From the NCBI GenBank assembly GCA_965153355.1, contig OZ231126.1:70866001-70930000 (forward strand): a stretch of DNA of 64,000 nucleotides, in the 5' to 3' direction. Both the position numbers and the translations under genes were made by a program. Origin of the DNA: Flaccisagitta enflata. Its lineage: Eukaryota > Chaetognatha > Sagittoidea > Aphragmophora. Positions 1-11,364 of the stretch are shown here, in pieces (the stretch's first letter is position 1; each line of letters begins with the position of its first letter). Under the pieces are notes generated by a model that saw nothing but the letters and a program-made list of their open reading frames with translations, was not told the origin of the DNA and did no database searches.

Positions 1-470
1 AACGAGCGGCGGTGAAGGCGACAGGAAGTTTAACAATTCATTGCTATCGCCATAGCCATCGCCATCGTCTCTCTTTTTCCTGCTCTACATTGCCAGTGCC
101 AGCGCCAGCTTTCATTGTACGCCACGTCACCTCCTGCTCTTCATCGCCAGCGCCAGCTCCAAATCTCTATCTTTGTCTTGTTCCTTATTTTTTCTCTTCT
201 CAATTCTTATAATAACTGTTTTTCATTTCTATCCTATTCTTCCTCCTCAAGACATTATCTCAATTTTTTTCATTTTCTTTTTTCAGTTGTCGTCGTTGTT
301 TTGTTTCATCGTGTCGTCGTCGTCATCGTCATCGTCGTCGTCGTTGTTGTCGTCTTCGCCGTCGCCACCTGCTCATATTCTTTTTTTTTCTCCAGCGCTA
401 GCGCCAGAGCCAGCGCCAGCGCCACCTCCTCTTCCTGACACCCTCGTATCTTGATGAATAATGCGGGTAA
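1..470. repeat. Low-complexity GCCAGC and TCGTCG-rich DNA
   Basis: GCCAGCGCCAGC runs recur near 90-160 and 390-425, and a CGTCGTCGTCATCG-type trinucleotide run lies at about 288-362. Several short open frames on both strands come only from this composition. I see no gene. Confidence 0.6.
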
Positions 471-491
471 ATCAGCATTTAGACCTAGAAT

Positions 492-596
492 AAACCTGCG
501 GATAAACCTGCGGATAAACCTGCGGATAAACCTGCGGATAAACCTGCGGATAACACTATGGAGCACTTAAAACTGCGGATAAAACTGCGGATATAG
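492..596. repeat. 12-bp minisatellite, unit CCTGCGGATAAA
   Basis: Five near-perfect tandem copies of CCTGCGGATAAA run from 492 to about 552, followed by two diverged copies (AACTGCGGATAA) at 568-596. The 12-bp length is a multiple of three, which explains an open minus-strand frame repeating a four-residue Arg-rich motif. Confidence 0.85.
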
Positions 597-1286
597 GCTC
601 TGTCCATGTAAAAGCCCTGCCTTCCGCCCGCGGACTACTACTACCTCGCAAACTTACATGAAAAAACCAATCAGTTATTGTCAAATGACAAACATGCTAA
701 GAGATTGAAGGGAATTTGATTCTGATGAGACTAAAAAGTGAAATAAATAGCGACAATCCTTTCAGTAACTGATTACTGAAAATTTTGAATTTGCATAAAA
801 AATCCAAATATCATTAAAATAAGAACATAGCGCCCTCAGTTTGGGTTTTAGGAATCGCGCTTTGTTCTTGTTTTGTTGATATTTTGATTTTATATGCAAA
901 TTTTAAACTTTCAATGAGCCATGGTATATTGACAAAAGAAGTTTTCTATTGTATTTCGCATATTTTTTCTGCTGTAAAATGAAGGATTGGGATTTAAAAC
1001 TGGCATATGCAAGTCAGTTCATGCAAAATATAGCTGTTGACAGTTTAATTGAAAACATAAAAACAAAAATTGTCATTAAATTTCATTTTATAAATTTCAT
1101 GACTTATCTAGCTTGGGTAGCAAATTCTATTGTAATTTTCAGTGCGTCATAAGAGTAAAAGCTTAATACTTTTTGCCAGTTGAGATTGATCACCCTGTAT
1201 ATGCATACATCTGTTGAAGATACAGGTGTTTTTTTTCTTTTTGATTACGTGTTATGCAAAACCAAGAGCTACGTTTTTGGTCAGGT
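597..1286. other. AT-rich intronic or intergenic sequence
   Basis: No exon-like frame, RNA gene or repeat that I can support. It presumably belongs to the intron upstream of the first visible NRF-6 exon. Confidence 0.4.
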
Positions 1287-1456
1287 GATCCATTGGTCCG
1301 TTGGTCCATCCGTTTTCCATCAATCCAGTGGTGACATTTGTTGAGCTTTTGCAATTTTGGAATTGCTGTTACTGCCGAACTGTTTGCCAGCCTCCTACAT
1401 TATTGCCCCTGCCCTCTCAAATGTGCCTTGAGCCGCCGTGTATCCAGCCTTGTTGT
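1287..1456 (+). mobile_element. R1 element, diverged copy
   Basis: A degenerate member of the R1 family (described at 61530-61754). It has GGTCCGTTGGTCCATCCG, then a CTGTTACTGCC stretch, and ends in CGTGTATCCAGCCTTGTT. It lies just upstream of the acceptor of the NRF-6 penultimate exon. Confidence 0.55.
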
Positions 1457-1546
1457 TAAACAATCATGAAATGGTTTCCTCGCTAAGAACCACAACACAC
1501 ATGATTTTCAAATGATTCTTTCTTTTTTTTCTATTTCTTTCAACAG

Positions 1547-1911
1547 TTCCATCGTTTTTTGGGCTATGCTGTTTGTTCCATTTCCTTGATCGCGAGTATC
1601 AGCTCCACCATCGCCATTTCATACATCAACAACAGCGGAATTTTGTTTCGGGACTTGCCCACCAATAAAGAAGATTTGTACATCAAACCGTGGATTCGTA
1701 TCAGTCCTTACATCATCGGCATTTTAACCGGATATCTTTTCCATTGTTTTAAAAAGGCAAACAGGAAAACATTACCCATTCCCTTTGTGGTGGTGCTGTG
1801 GGTGGCGAGTGCCGTAGTTGGTTGCTCCGTCGTTTATGGCTTAGGACATTTTTACGATTCTGGTGAAAAACCCACGAGAGCTGAGGCTGTTACTTATCTC
1901 TCTTTATCTAG
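1547..1911 (+). CDS. NRF-6-like acyltransferase 3 membrane protein, penultimate exon (partial gene)
   Basis: This exon encodes part of the C-terminal half of a nose-resistant-to-fluoxetine (NRF-6) type protein, a multi-pass membrane protein of the acyltransferase 3 family. The frame opens right after a polypyrimidine tract and CAACAG acceptor (ends 1546) and runs to a GTTCGT donor at 1912 (phase 2). It holds three hydrophobic segments: GYAVCSISLIASISS, then RISPYIIGILTGYLF after the conserved KPW, then IPFVVVLWVASAVVG. The KPW-x-RISPY-x-x-G pattern is characteristic of NRF-6 proteins. Earlier exons, including the N-terminal lumenal NRF domain, lie outside the window. The C. elegans homologue affects fluoxetine response and yolk/lipid transport; the substrate here is unknown. 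Family call is strong, orthology not tested. Confidence 0.88.
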
Positions 1912-2015
1912 GTTCGTAGCACCTATCCTTATCATGAATAATCAACTATGAATTATTTTTGATTCAATGGACACATGATCAAGTGTAAAAGTGTGGTTAA
2001 ATCCATTGCACCATT

Positions 2016-2205
<190 letters not shown>

Positions 2206-2245
2206 GCTTCCCACACCTCGTTTTATACATACAAACCTACATCAG

Positions 2246-2555
2246 AGTCGCCTGGGGATTTTGTGTATCTTGGGTGGTTTTTGCTTGTGCATGTGGATAC
2301 GGTGGACCAATCAACACTCTACTCTCATGGAGGGCATTTGGACCCGTTGGAAGAATGAACTACTCTGCTTATCTTTACCATTTGCCACTCATTTCAATCA
2401 TCAATATGAATATGAGAGGACCTGCGCTTTACAGTGATTATCTTATGGTCACAATTTATTTGGGTATTTTAATGTTGTCATACGGGGTTGGCTTTTTGGC
2501 CACTCTCTGGTTTGAGTCCCCGATGGTGGGACTAGAAAAACTCATGTTTGGATGA
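2246..2555 (+). CDS. NRF-6-like acyltransferase 3 membrane protein, terminal exon
   Basis: The acceptor CATCAG ends at 2245. Its first base completes the Arg codon left open by the previous exon, giving the junction SLSR-VAWGFCV. The exon contains VVFACACGYGGPINTLLSW, a well-conserved NRF-6 signature (cytoplasmic GYGG-P-N-LSW motif), then NYSAYLYHLPLI, matching the family's S-Y-YL-H-P motif. A final membrane helix ends in ESPMVGLEKLMF, and a TGA stop is at 2553-2555. The Glu-x-Pro followed by LEK near the C-terminus is typical. About three transmembrane helices are predicted. No AATAAA is obvious directly after the stop. Downstream sequence is quickly taken over by a foldback element. Confidence 0.9.
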
Positions 2556-2599
2556 ATTATGGAATTTTGCGTACATCGATCCCTTCCCCACCCCCAATG

Positions 2600-2909
2600 C
2601 GTCTGTCAGAGTGCCTAGAAAAGCCAAAATTGTACTTCGCCTGGCAAAATTATTTTTTCTTTGCAAAAATGCTATCAAATGAGCCATTGCGCGACTTTCA
2701 AATCAAGTGAGGTTGAGGTTTGCATTGAATCATCATTGTAATCTTTTTTTTTTTATCTGTTATAGGTTTTGTCTCTCTTATACAAATCTATGGAAACTTC
2801 AAAGTCACCCTAAAGATGGTTCGTGATTATTTGAAAGCATTTTCGCCCAGGAAAAATATTTTTGCCAGGCAAAGTACAATTTTGACTTTTCTAGGCACTC
2901 TGATAGACG
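2600..2909. mobile_element. Foldback/MITE of about 310 bp after the NRF-6 stop codon
   Basis: The left end CGTCTGTCAGAGTGCC pairs with CTGATAGACG at the right. The arms (about 2600-2680 and 2825-2909) share an inverted AAAATTGTACTTCGCCTGGC-like stretch with a few mismatches. It begins 45 bp after the stop codon, so it may lie in the 3' UTR. No transposase is encoded. Confidence 0.8.
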
Positions 2910-2960
2910 AAACCCCCAAGCTGCTTTGCTGTTTTCATTTATTTCAATTCGAAAAATGAT

Positions 2961-3060
2961 TGTACAGTTGAACTTAACTAAAGAGCAATCCAAGGAATTG
3001 CGTGAAATTGTGCCTCAAAGTGAAGCAGTCTTATTGCCAATATAGAAATAACTACTATCT
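2961..3060 (+). mobile_element. Truncated CAGTTGAAC MITE (pogo/mariner-like)
   Basis: Begins TACAGTTGAACTTAACTA and shares AGTGAAGC..TTATTGCCAA..TAGAAATAACTA with the complete element at 27998-28170. The right inverted end is missing or too diverged to see. A TA flank and CAGT start fit Tc1/mariner/pogo-derived MITEs. Confidence 0.65.
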
Positions 3061-3377
3061 AGAGCAAAAGTGTATAGACAGTTTACAACTTTGCTAGTTT
3101 ATTCAAAAATAATCTAAAAAAAACTCTCTCATATCTGTTACATAGGTAGCTTTATATCTTTAAATAACGCTAACTCTTTGAATATTCCAAATAAGTCTAT
3201 GTATAAATGCATTATATTTCTCCCCTCCTTAAAAACTGTTTAAGATCATTCATCTTGGTCCATTTTAGGTGCCCACCTAAGCCTTATTTTTAACCACAAT
3301 GATTAAATACGGCTGGAATCAGGCAGGAACATGTAACAAGTGTTTGGTGCTGTAGCAGGGATAGAAAATAAGATGAA
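3061..3377. other. AT-rich spacer, no feature seen
   Basis: No convincing coding frame or repeat family member. Confidence 0.35.
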
Positions 3378-3874
3378 CTAGTCATCCAAGGATCGCACAT
3401 GGTCAGCAGCACCCGATGCCCTGCTTGGGGTGATCAAGTGAAGTAGTGGAGTGAGAGCAGGGCAGCGGCCCCTAAGGGCCAACGTCCTGTGGGACACAGG
3501 GGGAATTTCCAGACATCCTGAGGGGTAATATAGCAGGCCTAAGAGATAATTGAGGCGGGGTTTGAGGTCTGGGGGAAGATTTATGCCTGAAGATTAGATT
3601 AGAGGTCTGGGGGCAGGCCTTAGGCCTTGAGCGCTGATTTGAGGCCTGGAGAGCTGATTTGAGGCCCGGAGAGCTGATTTGAGGCCTAGAGGGCTAACTT
3701 TAGGGCTTAGAGGGCCTAAATCAGGCCTGAGAGTGAGGATATGAGGCCTCGATGGCCAACCAGGGGGGGGGGACGGAAGGATGGAAGGACGGACGGACGG
3801 AAGGACAGACGGACGGACGTCTGGAAATTCCCCCCTGTGTCCTACAGGACATCGGCCCTTTGGGGCCTCTGCCC
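3378..3874. mobile_element. R2 foldback element
   Basis: The left tail starts CTAGTCATCCAAGGATCGCA, followed by GGGCAGCGGCCCC-type end sequence (3460 on) and GTCCTGTGGGACACAGGGGG. The inverted counterpart CCCCCCTGTGTCCTACAGG..GGCCCTTTGGGGCC ends at 3874. The interior holds about 20-bp tandem units of the form GAGGCCTGGAGAGCTGATTT and a GGACGGAC run (3780-3820). Non-coding; see the R2 finding. Confidence 0.75.
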
Positions 3875-4362
3875 AAAAAGGGCCAAATATTTTGGATAAG
3901 AGAAATCTATGTCAAATCTGGGCTCGGCCCAAATTCAGATTCTGCCCAAAAAGCCGAATATTTTGGCTAGAAAAATCGTCAAAATCTTGGCAGCGAAATC
4001 AGATTTTATTTAAAAGAGCAAATATTTTGGACACAAATCAGATATTTTAGGCGAATGTTTTAAACAGAAAATCCAGATATGCAGCTGGAAAAATCTGCTT
4101 TAAAAAATCTGGAAGCAGCTAATCCAGATTTGGCCCAAAAAAGGGCCAAATATTTTAGCTAAGAAAATTCTATTTGGCTACACAACATCGGCCAAATCCA
4201 GTCGCTGCCCAAAAAGAGCTGAATATTTTGGCTGAAAAATCCGCCAAAATCCAGGCTTGGCCCAAATCCAGATTCGGCCCAAAAAAGGGCCAAATATTTT
4301 GGCTAAAAAATCCACCAAAATCCGGGCTTGGCCCAAAAAAGGACCAAATATTTTGTCCCAAG
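3875..4362. repeat. Degenerate tandem repeat with GGGCCAAATATTTTGG motif
   Basis: The motif CCCAAAAA-GGGCCAAATATTTTGGCTA recurs in pieces at roughly 3870, 3945, 4015, 4135, 4210, 4275 and 4340 with CCAGATT spacers. It resembles the interior of other R2 foldbacks (GGCCCAAATC units at 31560). No gene. Confidence 0.6.
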
Positions 4363-6984
4363 CTAGTCATCCAAGGATCGCGCATGGTCAGCGGTACCCA
4401 ATGCCTGCTTGGAGTGATCAAGTGAAGTAGTGGAATAAGAGCAGGGCATTGGCTCCAATAGGCCGATATCCTGTAGGATACAGGGGGAATTTTGGGACGT
4501 CTGAGGTATATTAGGCCTGGGAAGAAGGATAGAGGTCGTGAAGGCGGTTTTAAAGCCTGGAGGGCAGAATTAGGTTCTAAAGAGTATTTGAGGTTTGAGG
4601 GCAGGCTTGAGGCCCAGAGGACAAATTTGAAACCTAAAGAGCTGATGAGGGTATGGAGGCTAATTTGAGGTCTGGGGAGCTGATTTAAGGTCTCAAAAGG
4701 CTAAATTGTAGGCCATTAGCCTATCTCTGATGTACCAGAGGCTGTAAAACACTCAGAGAGTAATGAGACCCCTATGGTCAAGGGGGTGATGAGGAAGGAT
4801 TAATATATTTGAGTAAGAGTGAGGGACGGATGGATTTTTTTCCCAATTTCCCTGAGGTTCTACAGACACTGCCTTAGTTTGCCTTAAAAGACAAAAATAT
4901 TTTTAATATTGAAAAAAATCATAAAATCTAGGTTTACCTGGGGAATCTAGATTCAGCCCAAAAAGCCACTATTTTGGCTAAAAAATCCACAAACTGGCTT
5001 GGCCTGTAAACATCAAATATTTTACAGGTAATCCACAAATCTTAGCTAATTGAGAACCAGATTTGGGCCCAAACCAGATTATTTCCAAAGCTAAACATTT
5101 GCTGAGTGCACCATCCACTTTAGCCTTATATAACAACAAGAGGGGCATAGAGATGGGAGGGTGAGGGAGGAGGACAAGATTGAGGAGGGGAGGGAGGGAG
5201 AGGAGGGAAGGAGGAGAGTGGAGTATATGATAGAAAGAGGGAGGATGAAGAGGAGGAAAGTGGAAATGGAGTATAAGAGGTAGCATAAATGGAGAGTAAT
5301 GATATGTAATTTATCACTTTAGTGACTGTTTTATATGGACCACTAAATATATCTATGATTTCTACTGTCACCATCAATGTAATCATATTTTTCTCCAGCT
5401 TCAGTTTTCTTACCCAAGAGGTCCCCAGTTCTCTCTTTTTGAACCCAAAATGTGAGATCATTAAGCAATGCTAGAACAAAATTGCTGATGAGGTGTGATG
5501 TTTGAGATGCTATGATTTACCAAACATGATTTTTGCTTTTCATGAACTATAAAAATTCCTGGAAAGCCTCAAAATATCCACAAAAACTGAATTTACATAT
5601 GACATACTGAAATAAGTATTATTTGTTATAATTTATGTAATTAGAAATATATAAAGTGATTTGTTATCTTTAAGATATGAAATATTCTTTATATTTTGAT
5701 ACAAAAGATCTTATTTTCACACTAAAATGAATAATTATAATGAGTAGGTCATCATGCATACACGCTATTCATCAAACCAACCATGGAACCGCTAATGGGT
5801 CTTTGCTCCGGTCCATGACATTTAGATAATGGTTCAACGGTCAGGTCCAGTCGGTTCTGTGGTTCATGGGTCCGCCACCACGCTAACTTCGAATATGCAG
5901 GACAGATGCATCAAGTTGCTCGTCTGCGAGGCTTATAAGATGGCGGCAGGACGCTTTTTAGATCAACCTCATAGGAATGCTTTTAAAAATTAGTCACCCG
6001 CCAACCTGGCTGCCAACATAATAGCTTTTATATCATAGACATGAGATGAAATCATATGGATACTATTTTACAAAAATCAAAATCAGAATAACACTGACAG
6101 CATTGGCTGACTGAAATCAACAGTGGTGAACAGATAAACATATACACAGACAACAATAGACATGAGATGCATCATCTTCATACAAACGTACTGCTTATTT
6201 AAAAAGTAATGCATAACCATAGTAATATGAGAAACATATCGGGTCAATGTTTTTAAAATATCCTTAATGAGAGCTCAGAGAGTAAGAGATGAGAGCTCAG
6301 AGGAGCCTGAGTTTTTTGAGAGCTTGAGACTCAACCTGGAGGAACTTCAAACTCTCAGGTGCTGCCTCTTACCCCCACCCTGTGAGAGATGGATAGTGAG
6401 GTAAATATAAAAGAGGTGATGTAGATGTATATGGATACAGAGTGATATTTATATGGATAAATATACAGATATATATAATGATATGAAAGTAGATGAAGAT
6501 GATATGATGGTTATAAGATGTGGCCGATGCTGGATATATATAAAGATGAACCAAGTTTGTAAATGTATGATCACATGCATTTATAATCATTTTTTTTTCC
6601 TGTTGATATCCAGCACATGATATATAGGCTCTAGTCAGATTTATGCCACTGAAGGCATATCTGAGGGATTGAGAGCATAATCCAAGGCTTGACAGATTTG
6701 AGGTCGAAGCACACTTAAAACTTGATAAGCACTGAAGGTGTAGAGGCATTTGGAGGACTTGGGAGCAGCAGATTTAGCACTGAGGTTTGACTCAAGTTTT
6801 ATAATATGATTTAGCCTGATAATAAGTGCTGAGTCCCTTAAAATGTTAATTTGAGCCTTTGATGGCACCAATTATCTTTAAATGATGTGAAAGTTAGGTA
6901 ATTTACTTTAAGACTTGTGACTTTTGCATGCTGGCACTCCTCCCAGGCCCTATTAGGACATCTGGCCCTTGGGGCCGCTTGCCC
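4363..6984. mobile_element. Probable large R2 foldback, decayed
   Basis: The left tail and end (CTAGTCATCCAAGGATCGCG, then ATATCCTGTAGGATACAGGG) match the R2 left module. An inverted R2 end (AGGACATCTGGCCCTTGGGG then CGCTTGCCC) lies at about 6950-6984. Between them are ~20-bp GAGG-type units (4510-4700), a GA-rich stretch (5140-5280) and AT-rich DNA without a supported gene. Pairing of these two ends is inferred. Confidence 0.4.
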
Positions 6985-7020
6985 AAAAGTGATAGGATAA
7001 GATAAGAGAAATGAGGATAG

Positions 7021-7053
7021 ATAATATATGTTGAGATATATATGTAATAGAAG

Positions 7054-7089
<36 letters not shown>

Positions 7090-7190
7090 ATAAGATATAA
7101 TATATATATATATATGAGTATAAGGAGAATATTTATAGATATAAGATACATATATAAAAACAGATAATGATATATATATATATATGTATA
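7021..7190. repeat. AT-dinucleotide-rich microsatellites
   Basis: TA runs at about 7057-7083, 7100-7112 and 7170-7184 separated by GATA-like words. No coding signal. Confidence 0.8.
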
Positions 7191-7429
7191 TGAGAATAAT
7201 AAACGTTATGCTTTTAGATACTCAGCTGGCAACTGTTCCTCACAGATGGAATGGTAGTAGTTTTGAAATAGTAAGAAAGGCCTTTTAAGATATTAATGAC
7301 TCCATGTTGATTTTATCTGTTTCCTTGACTGATTTTATTTTGAGGCTGGACACAATGATCTGGCGCCAGATTTGCTCCATGACTGGGACGAGCTTTTAAT
7401 AGCGATTGGCCTTTGAAGCTGAGATTATG

Positions 7430-7625
7430 CTGAGGCTGGGATTAGAGCCTGGAGGCTGGATTGAGCTTGAGCCAGATTGAGGCCAGCCTGGGATTGGTCC
7501 AGCCTGGGATTGAGCCTCAGGCCGGGATTAGAGCTCTCTGGTTTGGGATCTGACCTGCTCAGGGACGGAGCCTCATGGCTGGGATTTGTCTTCAGAGGCA
7601 CAGACGGAGCCCTGAGGCTATTTAT
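7430..7625. repeat. Decayed ~20-bp minisatellite (GGCTGGGATT type)
   Basis: Irregular copies of GAGCCT..GGCTGGGATT. It is the same sequence type as the array at 9180-9489, which suggests an R2-like arm that has decayed. Confidence 0.55.
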
Positions 7626-8215
7626 GTGCCTTATAGGCTGGGGATTTAAACTGTTTGATCAGGCCTCGACACAAAGGCCTATAAAAAATGCTGAGGCAGC
7701 TGATAGTGATATCGTCCCCAGGTTTTGTTAGCATGCCACTGCTCGTCATTCGCGTCAAAACTAGCATCCGAAGATCATATTTCATAATTTCGGATGCCCG
7801 CAGAGCTTTCACCATGCTTAATATGATGAGAGTATGCCCCATATCGATGTCCAAGAGAACATGATGAATCTTCATGTCCCGAAAAAGGCTGTACCAGACA
7901 CCGATTTGTACTACACACGGAACAGAGGTATAATAGCGCTTGGGAGACATCTGATAGGAGGGCAATCACGTGAGGTTGATTTATCGAGGCTAATGAGGTC
8001 TGGGCAGACTGAGGTCTGATGCCGATTTGAGGGTAAATACTCCAGTTGTAAATGACGAGCCTGGGGCTAAACTGAGGCTGGAGGGTACCGAGGGCTGGAA
8101 ATTCTGAGTACTGAGGCACTTTGATGTTTCAACTGGGGACTAAAGAATAAGACGTAATGACGATGAATTTCTGTCCCAGAGGACATCACTTTAAATGCCA
8201 CCAAAAGGATAGTAT
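7626..8215. other. Unassigned sequence
   Basis: No supported exon. Words such as CCAGAGGACATCAC near 8173 recall decayed R2 ends. Confidence 0.3.
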
Positions 8216-8251
8216 ATATATGAGAGAGGTATGTATATGTATATATGTATA

Positions 8252-8288
<37 letters not shown>

Positions 8289-8328
8289 GTACATATATAT
8301 ATTGAGGCCTTTGAGGCTACTTTCCATG

Positions 8329-8373
<45 letters not shown>

Positions 8374-8394
8374 GTATATGTATGTGGAATTATG

Positions 8395-8453
<59 letters not shown>

Positions 8454-8519
8454 GCAGACAAAAGATACCACACACACACACACACACACAAAACACACAC
8501 ACACACACACACACACACA
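8216..8519. repeat. Compound (TA)n and (CA)n microsatellite
   Basis: TA tracts at about 8240-8284, 8330-8368 and 8396-8450 are followed by CA tracts at 8470-8490 and 8495-8519. The tyrosine/isoleucine and cysteine/valine open frames here are low-complexity artefacts. Confidence 0.9.
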
Positions 8520-9179
8520 GGCACAGAATTACTTTGAGAAGAGATAACTGCTGAAAAACAAAGATAATGACACTTTGTTTATAGTTATTTTTTACTGGTA
8601 GTTCCATGAATGATTTGATTATACTGAATGGCATTATCAAGTCACACTTTTATAATTATAATTATGATATGTATATTTGATAGCTAAAATACCAGTCCTA
8701 AGGATGTTAATAAAATTCTAAGTGAACCATTTGCATGATGACTTTTTATACAGCAAAAAAATCAATTCCATGATCAAGCTCTTTTTTCACACTAATGTAA
8801 TAATAATTATCTGATAATAAGTTTTGTAATGATTTGTGACTATTTAATTTACATAAATAATTTCAATAATCTAGAAATTCAGGAATCAATAGTGCAGAGT
8901 GACTTTTTTTAGACACCAGAATGACATCAAACAGATTTCAATTTGATTGTAAATAGAAAATAGTTTGTACGTTAGATGGTCAGCAAAACCATGTTCTATG
9001 TGAGAGTATATGCCAGTTAAAGGTGTTGGATAGCAGGTGGCTAATGTACGCTGACTTATGCTAGTAAGTTTTCAGATTTAGACTCATGATTTGCCTTTGT
9101 TGGGGTTTAGTACTAATAATGGATTTGGACCCCAACACATTTAGTTCAAGAAAGGATGAGACCTTTGACCTTTGAAGTA
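8520..9179. other. AT-rich spacer, no feature seen
   Basis: No exon, RNA or repeat that I can support. Confidence 0.35.
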
Positions 9180-9489
9180 TGGATTTAAACTTCCCAAGGC
9201 TGGGATTTAGCTTAAGGCTGAGACTTGGACCTCAAGGCTGGGATTAAAGCCCCAAGGCTCTGGGATAATTCAGTTTTTCACTGAGATTTGGGCCTTAAGG
9301 CTGGGATTTGGGCCTCAAGGTTTGGATTTGGTCGTCAAGGCTGGGATTTTGGCCTCAAGGCTGGGATTTGGACCTCAGGGCTGGGATTTGGGCCTCAAGG
9401 CTGGGATTTGGGCCTCAAGATCAGGATTTTGATCTCAATGCTGAGATCGGGGCTTCAAGGCTGGGATTTGGGCCTCAGGTCCGGTTTTT
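9180..9489. repeat. 20-bp minisatellite GGCTGGGATTTGGGCCTCAA
   Basis: About a dozen tandem units with mutations, best preserved at 9298-9420. The same unit in the same orientation resumes at 10325-10470, so the R2 element 9490-10330 looks inserted into this array. Confidence 0.85.
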
Positions 9490-10330
9490 GGGCAGCGGCC
9501 CCGAAGGGGACGAAGTCCTGTAGAACACAGAGGGACTTTTGTTCGTTCGTCCGTTCGTTAGTTCGTTAGTTCGTCCCCCCCCTTATCAGGCCCCTCAGGC
9601 CTGAGATCTGGCCTCTCAAGCCTCAAATATGGCATCTCAGGCCTCAAATCCAGCCTCTCAGGCCTCTAATCCAGCCTCTCAGGTCTCAAATCCAGCCTCT
9701 CAGGCCTCTAATCCAGCCTCTCAGGTCTCAAATCCAGCCTCTCAGGCCTCTAATCCAGCCTCTCAGGTCTCAAATCCAGCCTCTCAGGCCTCTAATAATC
9801 CCAGCCTCTCGGAGTCTCAAGTCCAGCCTCTCAGGCCTCTAATCCAGCCTAGGCACCCAATCCCAGCTCTGGCACTCTGGTAGCCTCTCTCTGTCCTCAA
9901 ATCCAACCTCTCTGGCCTCCGATCCAGCCTCTCAGGCCTCAAATCCAACCTCTCAGGCCTCAAATCCAGCCTCTCAGGCCTCAAACCTGGCCTTTCAGAC
10001 CTCAAATTAGGCCTCGCAAGCCTCAAATTGAAATTCCCATGCCTCAAACCTGTCCTCTCATGCCTCAAATTAGGCCTCAAGTTAGTCCTCTAAAGCTTCC
10101 AATTGGCATTCTCAGGCCTTACATCAGCCTTCTTAGACCTCAATCTAAGCTCTTGAAGGCCTTCAGTCAACCCTCTATGTAGCATCTCATCCACGTAGGG
10201 CAAGACGAACGAAAGTCCCCCTGTGTTCTACAGGACTTCGTCGGGGCCGCTGCCCTGCTTCCCCTCACTCCAACTCACAATCACTCAAAGCAGGGCAAAG
10301 GGTATCGCTGACCATATATTGCCCTTGGGC
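9490..10330. mobile_element. R2 foldback element with SQASNP-type minisatellite arms
   Basis: The left end GGGCAGCGGCCCCGAAGGGG plus GTCCTGTAGAACACAG is mirrored at 10213-10255. An asymmetric tail of about 75 bp follows on the right (AGCAGGGCAAAGGGTATCGC at about 10290). The interior (9600-10160) is about 25 copies of a 21-bp unit, CCTCTCAGGCCTCAAATCCA plus G, giving an artefactual Ala-Ser-Gln-Ala-Ser-Asn-Pro frame. A TTCGTTCG run follows the left end. The single-stranded arms differ, so the foldback is best seen at the termini. Confidence 0.8.
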
Positions 10331-10470
10331 GACCTGTTGGCCTCATGGCCAGGTTTTGGGCCTCAAGGCTGGGTTTTGGGCCTCAGGTCCGGTTTTAGGC
10401 CTCATGGCTAGGATTTGGGCCTCAAGGCTGGGTTTTGGGACTCATGGCCAGGATTTGGACCTTGAGGCTG
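10325..10470. repeat. Continuation of the GGCTGGGTTTTGGGCCTCA minisatellite
   Basis: Six to seven units in the same orientation as 9180-9489, ending in a G-run and GGACGGATGGACGGA. An R2 right end (TCGGCCCCTTTGAGGCCGCT) follows at about 10538-10564, so this may be the arm of an outer, older R2 element. Confidence 0.7.
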
Positions 10471-10653
10471 GGGGGGACGGATGGACGGAGGAGAAGAAGA
10501 AGGAGAAATTTCTGCATATGTGAAAGCATAGGTCATCGGCCCCTTTGAGGCCGCTGCCCAAAAATGACAAGGAAGGGGTGACAGTATTGACCCAGATGGG
10601 GTGGCGGAAGGAGGGGGATGGTAATGCGTTTTATTTCTATTTTCTTATCTTAG

Positions 10654-10739
10654 GCAAAGAGACGGTCCATCTTAATTTGTTTGAGAAAATCAGGGAATGC
10701 ATCAGCAATTACAACTGCACCCAGCAAAACCTTGATTGA
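10654..10739 (+). CDS. Candidate terminal exon of an unidentified gene
   Basis: A good 3' splice site (TTTATTTCTATTTTCTTATC then TTAG, ending 10653) precedes a short open frame: KETVHLNLFEKIREC, then ISNYNCTQQNLD and a TGA at 10737-10739. An AATAAA signal follows at 10773-10778. Composition looks protein-like, but a second frame is also open to a TAG further on, and I recognise no family. No partner exon was found upstream or downstream. It could be a chance combination. Confidence 0.25.
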
Positions 10740-10844
10740 ACTCAAAGTACAGTAGATTCCACCCAGACTTGAAATAAAAGTGTACAGGTATTTTGGAAAG
10801 TGGGGAGTGATTTCTGAAACATCGTCTTATGATAAGATGCTAAA

Positions 10845-10991
10845 TCTCGCTGTGTCGGTCAGTCAGTCGGTCAGTCGGTCTATCAGTCCATCTGTTGATC
10901 GGTCCCACATATTTTTGAATTGTGGGCGGTTTTTGCATTACAGCCCTTGTCCAACCCTGTGCAACTGTGTTGCCATGTATCCGGCCTTGTT
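10845..10991 (+). mobile_element. R1 element
   Basis: Contains CGGTCAGTCAGTCGGTCAGT, then GGGCGGTTTTTGCATTACAG and the family end GTATCCGGCCTTGTTAA. The 5' hairpin is decayed. Confidence 0.7.
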
Positions 10992-11200
10992 AATCATGCG
11001 CAGATACCAAGGATACACATTTCCACGTGTTCCAGCATGAATGATAATATTTAGACAGATATCTTAAGAGAGCATTACTTTTTATCAAATTTGCTTCCTT
11101 GTAAATTATTAGAAATGTTTCATCGCAGGGCTGTCACACTGCAGGGCTGCCAAATGGCACACGGCACACAGCACATGACACAAAACCTTGGCATAGAAAA

Positions 11201-11345
11201 CAAGTCATCGAAGGATCGCACATGGTCAGCGGTACCCGATGCCCTGCTTGGAGTGATAAGCTGAAGAAGTGGAGTGAGAGCAAGGCAGCGGGACGATGTC
11301 CTGTAGGACACAGGGGTGAATTTCCATATGTCCTGAGGGGGCATA
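11201..11345. mobile_element. Solo R2 end module
   Basis: AAGGATCGCACATGGTCAGC, GGTACCCGATGCCCTGCTT and GTCCTGTAGGACACAGG match the left end of the R2 elements at 3378 and 43661. No inverted partner is evident nearby. Confidence 0.7.
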
Positions 11346-11364
11346 TTTGAGGCCTTACTAGCAA

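Noticed and set aside
9629-9883. Ala-Ser-Gln-Ala-Ser-Asn-Pro repeat protein
   Set aside because: A 21-bp minisatellite inside an R2 foldback; frame continuity is due to unit length.
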